Positions 13,399 through 16,182 of a stretch of DNA of 16,182 nucleotides are shown here, one piece after another. The notes beneath the pieces are model-generated. The model made no database searches. It was given only the letters and a program-made list of their open reading frames with translations, and was not told the DNA's origin. The position numbers were made by a program, and so were the translations under genes. The stretch comes from Thermoflexus sp. (GTDB lineage Bacteria > Chloroflexota > Anaerolineae > Thermoflexales > Thermoflexaceae). Position 1 is the first letter of the stretch. Every line of letters begins with the position of its first letter. Location: NCBI RefSeq assembly GCF_034432235.1, contig NZ_DAOUCJ010000092.1, positions 1 through 16,182 on the forward strand, in the 5' to 3' direction.

Positions 13399-15375
13399 AT
13401 GAAACGCCGGTTTCTCCAGGGTGGTTCAGCGGCCGTCTGGATCGTCGCCTTTCTCCTGGCCGTTCTGGGTCAGCTCCGGCTGGACCAGAGCTCCCGGGAG
13501 GCTCCGGATCCGCTGGGGCTGGCCCTGTATGCCTGGGCGACGCTCGGGATCGTCTGGGCCCTCCGCCGATCCCCCGAGTGGCTGGATGAGGAAGGCCCTC
13601 TCCGGGAAGCGCCCCATGCCGCTCCGGGCGTTCGTCCCCTCTGGCTGGCCCTGAGCCTGGGAGGCATGGCCCTGGCGTTCCTGGACTCCGGAGGCAACCG
13701 GTTCCGCCCGGCCGGGGTGATCGCCTGGATCGCGGCGGTGATCGCATGGTTTCTCGCGTGGTGGAACGCTCCCCTCCCCCGCCTTCCGCGGGATGGACTC
13801 CTCCTGCGCGGGCATCATCTGGCGCTCCTCCTGATCCTGGCCCTCGGGATCGGGTTCCGCTACTGGGATCTCTGGAACCTCCCCCTCGATGGGAACAGCG
13901 ATCACGCGGAGAAGCTCCTCGATGTCCGGGATGTCCTGAACGGCGAATGCCGGATCTTCTTCCCCCGGAACACGGGGCGAGAGGCGTTTCAGTTCTATCT
14001 GGCGGCGGCGACGATCCGGCTCTTCGGGATGCCGCTGCACAAGTTCACCCTCCAGGTCGGGACGGCCTTCATCGGGGCCCTGCTCCTGCCCGCCCTTTAC
14101 CTCCTCGGCGCGGCCCTATGGGGGCGACCCGGGGGGCTCTGGGCCATGTTCCTGGGGGCGGTGGCCTCATGGGCGGTCATCCCGGCGCGGGTGGGGTTGC
14201 GCTATCCCTTCCTGCCCACCTTCGCCGCCTGGTCGCTGGCGTTCCTGATCCGGGGGCTTCGTTCCGGAAAGCGGACGGATTTCCTCTGGATGGGCTTCTT
14301 CCTGGGGGTGGGGCTGTATGGCTACTCGCCCTTTCGGGGGATGCTCGCTGCCCTGCCCGCCGCCTTCCTGGCCGTGTGGCTCGCGCGGCGCGGCTGGCAG
14401 ACGAAGGCAGGATGGCAGCAGGCATGGGATTTCCTGATCGGAATGCTAACCGCCCTCCCGGTGCTGGCTCCCATGCTGCGCTTCATCGTGGACTATCCCG
14501 AGATCTTCTTCTACCGGCTGATGACCCGGGTCTCCACCTGGGAGAAACCCATTGAAGGGAATCCCCTCCTCATCCTGGCCGATAACCTCCGCCGGGCGCT
14601 GTTGATGTTCCACTGGACCGGGGATGAAGTCTATGTGGCCACCATCCCCCTGCGGCCGATGCTGGATCCGGTGATGGGGGCCCTGCTGGCCCTGGGCGGG
14701 GTGGCGGCGCTCCTGTGGATGCTCCACCATCGGGATCCGGTCCCGCTGGCCGTGCTGGCGGCAGGGCTGGTCATGCTGCTCCCCTCCGCCTATAACCTGT
14801 CCTTCCCGCGGGAGAACCCGAGCACGGTGCGGGCCGCAGGCGCCCTGCCGGCCGTGCTCGCCCTGGCCGCGCTGGTCCCCGCTCAATGGACGGCGGAGTG
14901 GGGTTCCCCCCGCCGCGGGCGGTGGTTCCGGTGGGGAACGGCGGCCCTGCTGGCCCTCGCCCTGATTCGGATCGATGCGGATCGCATCTTCCGCGAATAT
15001 GCGACGACCTACTGTCGCATCGCCCTGAACGCCTCGGATGCGGCGGAGATCCTGCGGGGCTTCTATGCGGGGGGCGGGCCGGAGACGAACGCCTTTTATG
15101 TAGCGTATCCCTACTGGTTCGATTCGCGGCTGATCGGGATGTGGCTGGGGGACATCGACTGGCCCTACACGATCTGGTATGAGGATCTCCCCCGGGTTCT
15201 GGAGGCCCATCGGCGCCTGCCCGGCCCCAAACTGTATCTGGTGCATCCGAAAGACCGTTTCTCCCTGGCCGCACTGCGAGCGGCGTATCCGGAGGGCTGG
15301 TGGGCGCTCCGACCCCGAGCCCACTGCGAGGGGCTGGGGATCCTCGTATTCCACGCGCCACCGGGCTCTCCGTAA
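13399..15375 (+). CDS. GT-C / GT39-like polytopic glycosyltransferase
   Basis: 658 aa integral membrane protein with about 12 TM segments and a soluble C-terminal region (about 540-658). The layout matches PMT/ArnT-type GT-C enzymes, which use polyprenyl-phosphate sugars on the outer face of the membrane. The first large loop after a TM helix reads FRYWDLWNLPLDGNSDHAEKLL (split at 153-160 and 161-174). It puts D168 near the usual catalytic Asp/Glu site, but the common D-E pair appears here as D-H-A-E. A second conserved loop feature is R-E-A-F-Q-F-Y (194-200). The start is an ATG with GGAG about 5 nt upstream (GGAGCGGAGGGATG). It closes the plus-strand glycan cluster and is followed by a hairpin shared with the convergent DoxX gene. 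Donor and acceptor are unknown. Confidence 0.84.
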   Translation: MKRRFLQGGSAAVWIVAFLLAVLGQLRLDQSSREAPDPLGLALYAWATLGIVWALRRSPEWLDEEGPLREAPHAAPGVRPLWLALSLGGMALAFLDSGGNRFRPAGVIAWIAAVIAWFLAWWNAPLPRLPRDGLLLRGHHLALLLILALGIGFRYWDLWNLPLDGNSDHAEKLLDVRDVLNGECRIFFPRNTGREAFQFYLAAATIRLFGMPLHKFTLQVGTAFIGALLLPALYLLGAALWGRPGGLWAMFLGAVASWAVIPARVGLRYPFLPTFAAWSLAFLIRGLRSGKRTDFLWMGFFLGVGLYGYSPFRGMLAALPAAFLAVWLARRGWQTKAGWQQAWDFLIGMLTALPVLAPMLRFIVDYPEIFFYRLMTRVSTWEKPIEGNPLLILADNLRRALLMFHWTGDEVYVATIPLRPMLDPVMGALLALGGVAALLWMLHHRDPVPLAVLAAGLVMLLPSAYNLSFPRENPSTVRAAGALPAVLALAALVPAQWTAEWGSPRRGRWFRWGTAALLALALIRIDADRIFREYATTYCRIALNASDAAEILRGFYAGGGPETNAFYVAYPYWFDSRLIGMWLGDIDWPYTIWYEDLPRVLEAHRRLPGPKLYLVHPKDRFSLAALRAAYPEGWWALRPRAHCEGLGILVFHAPPGSP

Positions 15376-15378
15376 AGA

Positions 15379-15411
15379 ACACGGGCAGGAGCTTGCGGCC
15401 CCTGCCCGTGT
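15379..15411. terminator. Hairpin between convergent genes, probable bidirectional terminator
   Basis: 11-bp perfect stem ACACGGGCAGG / CCTGCCCGTGT (15379-15389 and 15401-15411) with an 11-nt loop, 3 nt after the GT-C stop and 20 nt beyond the DoxX stop. The minus-strand flank is TTCTTTACGG, a short U-rich tract. The plus-strand flank has no T-run. It most likely terminates DoxX and perhaps also GT-C. Confidence 0.7.
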
Positions 15412-15431
15412 CCGTGAGCGATCCTTCCCCC

Positions 15432-15947
15432 TCAAGCCGGTCGCCGGTGCAGGCGGAGCTCCTCCACCGGCTGGAGGATCACGCCGATCCAGAAGCCCAG
15501 GAGTATGAGCTGGGAGAAGAACATCACCAGGTTGATCCCCGAAGTGGAGGGGCTGGTGTGCCCCGCGGCCAGGCCGAAGAAAGCGTTCATCGTCATCCCG
15601 CCCAGCAGGGCGATCGCCACCAGGATCCCGGCCACGCGTCGCAGCACCCCGTTCAGGCGGTGGGCCAGGAACAACAGGTAGAGGGCGCCGGCGATCAGGC
15701 CCAGGCCGGCGAGCAGCTCGCCCCACTGGACCAGGTTTCCAAAGAGGGCGGCGTTGGCCGTGGCCGGTCCGGTAAGGAACTCCCTCATCCAGGGATACGG
15801 GTTCTTCTCCGCGAAGCGGGCCAGGGTCTGGGGCAGGCCCCGCACGAACCCGCCGCCGGTCTCCAGCTTCTCCAGCCCGCCCCGGAGCCATTCGTAGCCG
15901 AGGACGATCTGGATCAGCAGCAACCCGATGCGCGCCAGGCGATCCAT
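15432..15947 (-). CDS. DoxX-family membrane protein
   Basis: 171 aa with four hydrophobic segments, about residues 5-19, 68-93, 105-128 and 137-160. The N-terminal LGYEWLRGGLEKL (16-28) and QWGELLAGLGLIAG (74-87) are typical of DoxX/SURF4-like small membrane proteins, including the small subunit of thiosulfate:quinone oxidoreductase. The family function in most bacteria is unknown, with links to redox or thiol metabolism. AGGAGG stands 7 nt before the ATG, a clear ribosome binding site. The gene is convergent with GT-C and shares its terminator hairpin. No partner such as DoxD/DoxA or SseA is in the window. No convincing promoter was seen in the 175 nt upstream. Confidence 0.85.
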   Translation of the reverse strand: MDRLARIGLLLIQIVLGYEWLRGGLEKLETGGGFVRGLPQTLARFAEKNPYPWMREFLTGPATANAALFGNLVQWGELLAGLGLIAGALYLLFLAHRLNGVLRRVAGILVAIALLGGMTMNAFFGLAAGHTSPSTSGINLVMFFSQLILLGFWIGVILQPVEELRLHRRPA

Positions 15948-16125
15948 CGCAGGCCTCCTGTTCCAGGGTCTTTCCGCTTCTCACGGTAACCGAAAAGGCC
16001 TTCCCCCGGCAGAGGCCGGCGTCCCGATTTCCCCGGGACATCTGTCCTGACCTTCGCTCCCACCCGTGGGGTCCGATAGAAGGCGCCCGGAGCGGGAAAA
16101 GGGACTTGATGGCCCTCCATGCCCG
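15948..16125. other. Gene-free interval between DoxX and the CRISPR-like edge
   Basis: No credible ORF. It has several small GC-rich inverted repeats: GTCCC/GGGAC at 16021-16025 and 16035-16039, GGACA/TGTCC at 16036-16047, and CCCAC/GTGGG at 16059-16070. On the minus strand a GGCCT...AGGCC stem followed by TTTTCGG lies near 15988-16015. It could be a weak terminator for leftward transcription coming from the right edge. Confidence 0.4.
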
Positions 16126-16182
16126 GTTTCAATCCCCCAAAGGCCATATCAGTTTCAATCCCACGCTGGTTCGATTGAGGCA
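16126..16182 (-). CRISPR. Edge of a CRISPR array: one complete repeat plus a truncated repeat end
   Basis: 16152-16181 begins GTTTCAATCCCACG and ends TTCGATTGAGGC: 30 nt with terminal inverted TCAATC/GATTGA. This matches the general form of CRISPR repeats in thermophilic bacteria. Read on the minus strand it ends GGGATTGAAAC, the common crRNA 5'-handle sequence ATTGAAAC. A second copy of that 11-nt end is at 16126-16136, only 26 nt away, too close for a normal repeat-spacer unit. Orientation by handle suggests leftward transcription, making this the trailer end with a degenerate remnant. Only one full repeat is visible, so the array is inferred. Confidence 0.6.

Noticed and set aside
14446..16041. 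531-codon minus-strand open frame crossing DoxX and GT-C
   Set aside because: It overlaps the well-supported DoxX gene in another frame and GT-C on the opposite strand, with no domain signature.
1..16182. tRNA, rRNA, transposase or integrase genes
   Set aside because: None seen: no T-loop plus acceptor-stem pattern, no DDE or tyrosine-recombinase motifs, and no direct-repeat-flanked element.

Overview
The window is GC-rich and most consistent with a thermophilic or moderately thermophilic member of the Chloroflexota (Anaerolineae/Thermoflexia-like). The basis is indirect: high GC coding with short intergenic gaps, a secreted protein with two 'ANCL'-type LysM modules separated by Pro/Thr linkers, and a right-edge sequence resembling a thermophile CRISPR repeat. 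No rRNA or other taxonomic marker is present, so this is an inference.

Layout. Left part (1-1750): minus-strand genes, namely a possible gene start running off the left edge, a cold-shock protein (csp, 299-520) and an inositol-monophosphatase-family phosphatase (869-1678). Between these two lies a strong minus-strand promoter, then an intrinsic terminator about 80 nt downstream, still about 110 nt before the csp start codon. This looks like either an attenuated csp leader or a small RNA. Next (1969-6572) come three plus-strand genes: an O-antigen-ligase/Wzy-like polytopic membrane protein, a membrane sensor histidine-kinase-like protein whose phospho-acceptor His is replaced by Gln, and a membrane-anchored LysM protein. 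A convergent minus-strand gene encodes a small Lys/Ala-repeat, histone-H1-like protein (6867-7124).

The centre and right (7428-15375) are a plus-strand surface-glycan cluster: a YbhN/LPG-synthase-type membrane protein, a CDP-paratose 2-epimerase-like SDR enzyme, a GT4 glycosyltransferase, a class I SAM methyltransferase and a polytopic GT-C glycosyltransferase. Between the GT4 gene and the methyltransferase is a two-gene insert: an AAA/OLD-like SMC-type ATPase (10876-12120) and a small PIN-like protein (12133-12600). The PIN-like stop overlaps the methyltransferase start (ATGA). This ATPase plus putative nuclease pair does not fit glycan assembly and is the best candidate for an undescribed defence or RNA-targeting module.

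The right end holds a convergent DoxX-family membrane protein (15432-15947, minus) and, at the extreme edge, one complete copy of a CRISPR-type repeat (16152-16181), with an 11-nt duplicate of one repeat end 26 nt away. The array itself would lie outside the window to the right.

The glycan genes plausibly act together: activated-sugar conversion (epimerase), cytoplasmic transfer (GT4, methyltransferase), lipid-linked transfer across or at the membrane (GT-C, Wzy-like), and perhaps flipping (YbhN-like). All functional assignments come from reading motifs; no database search was possible.
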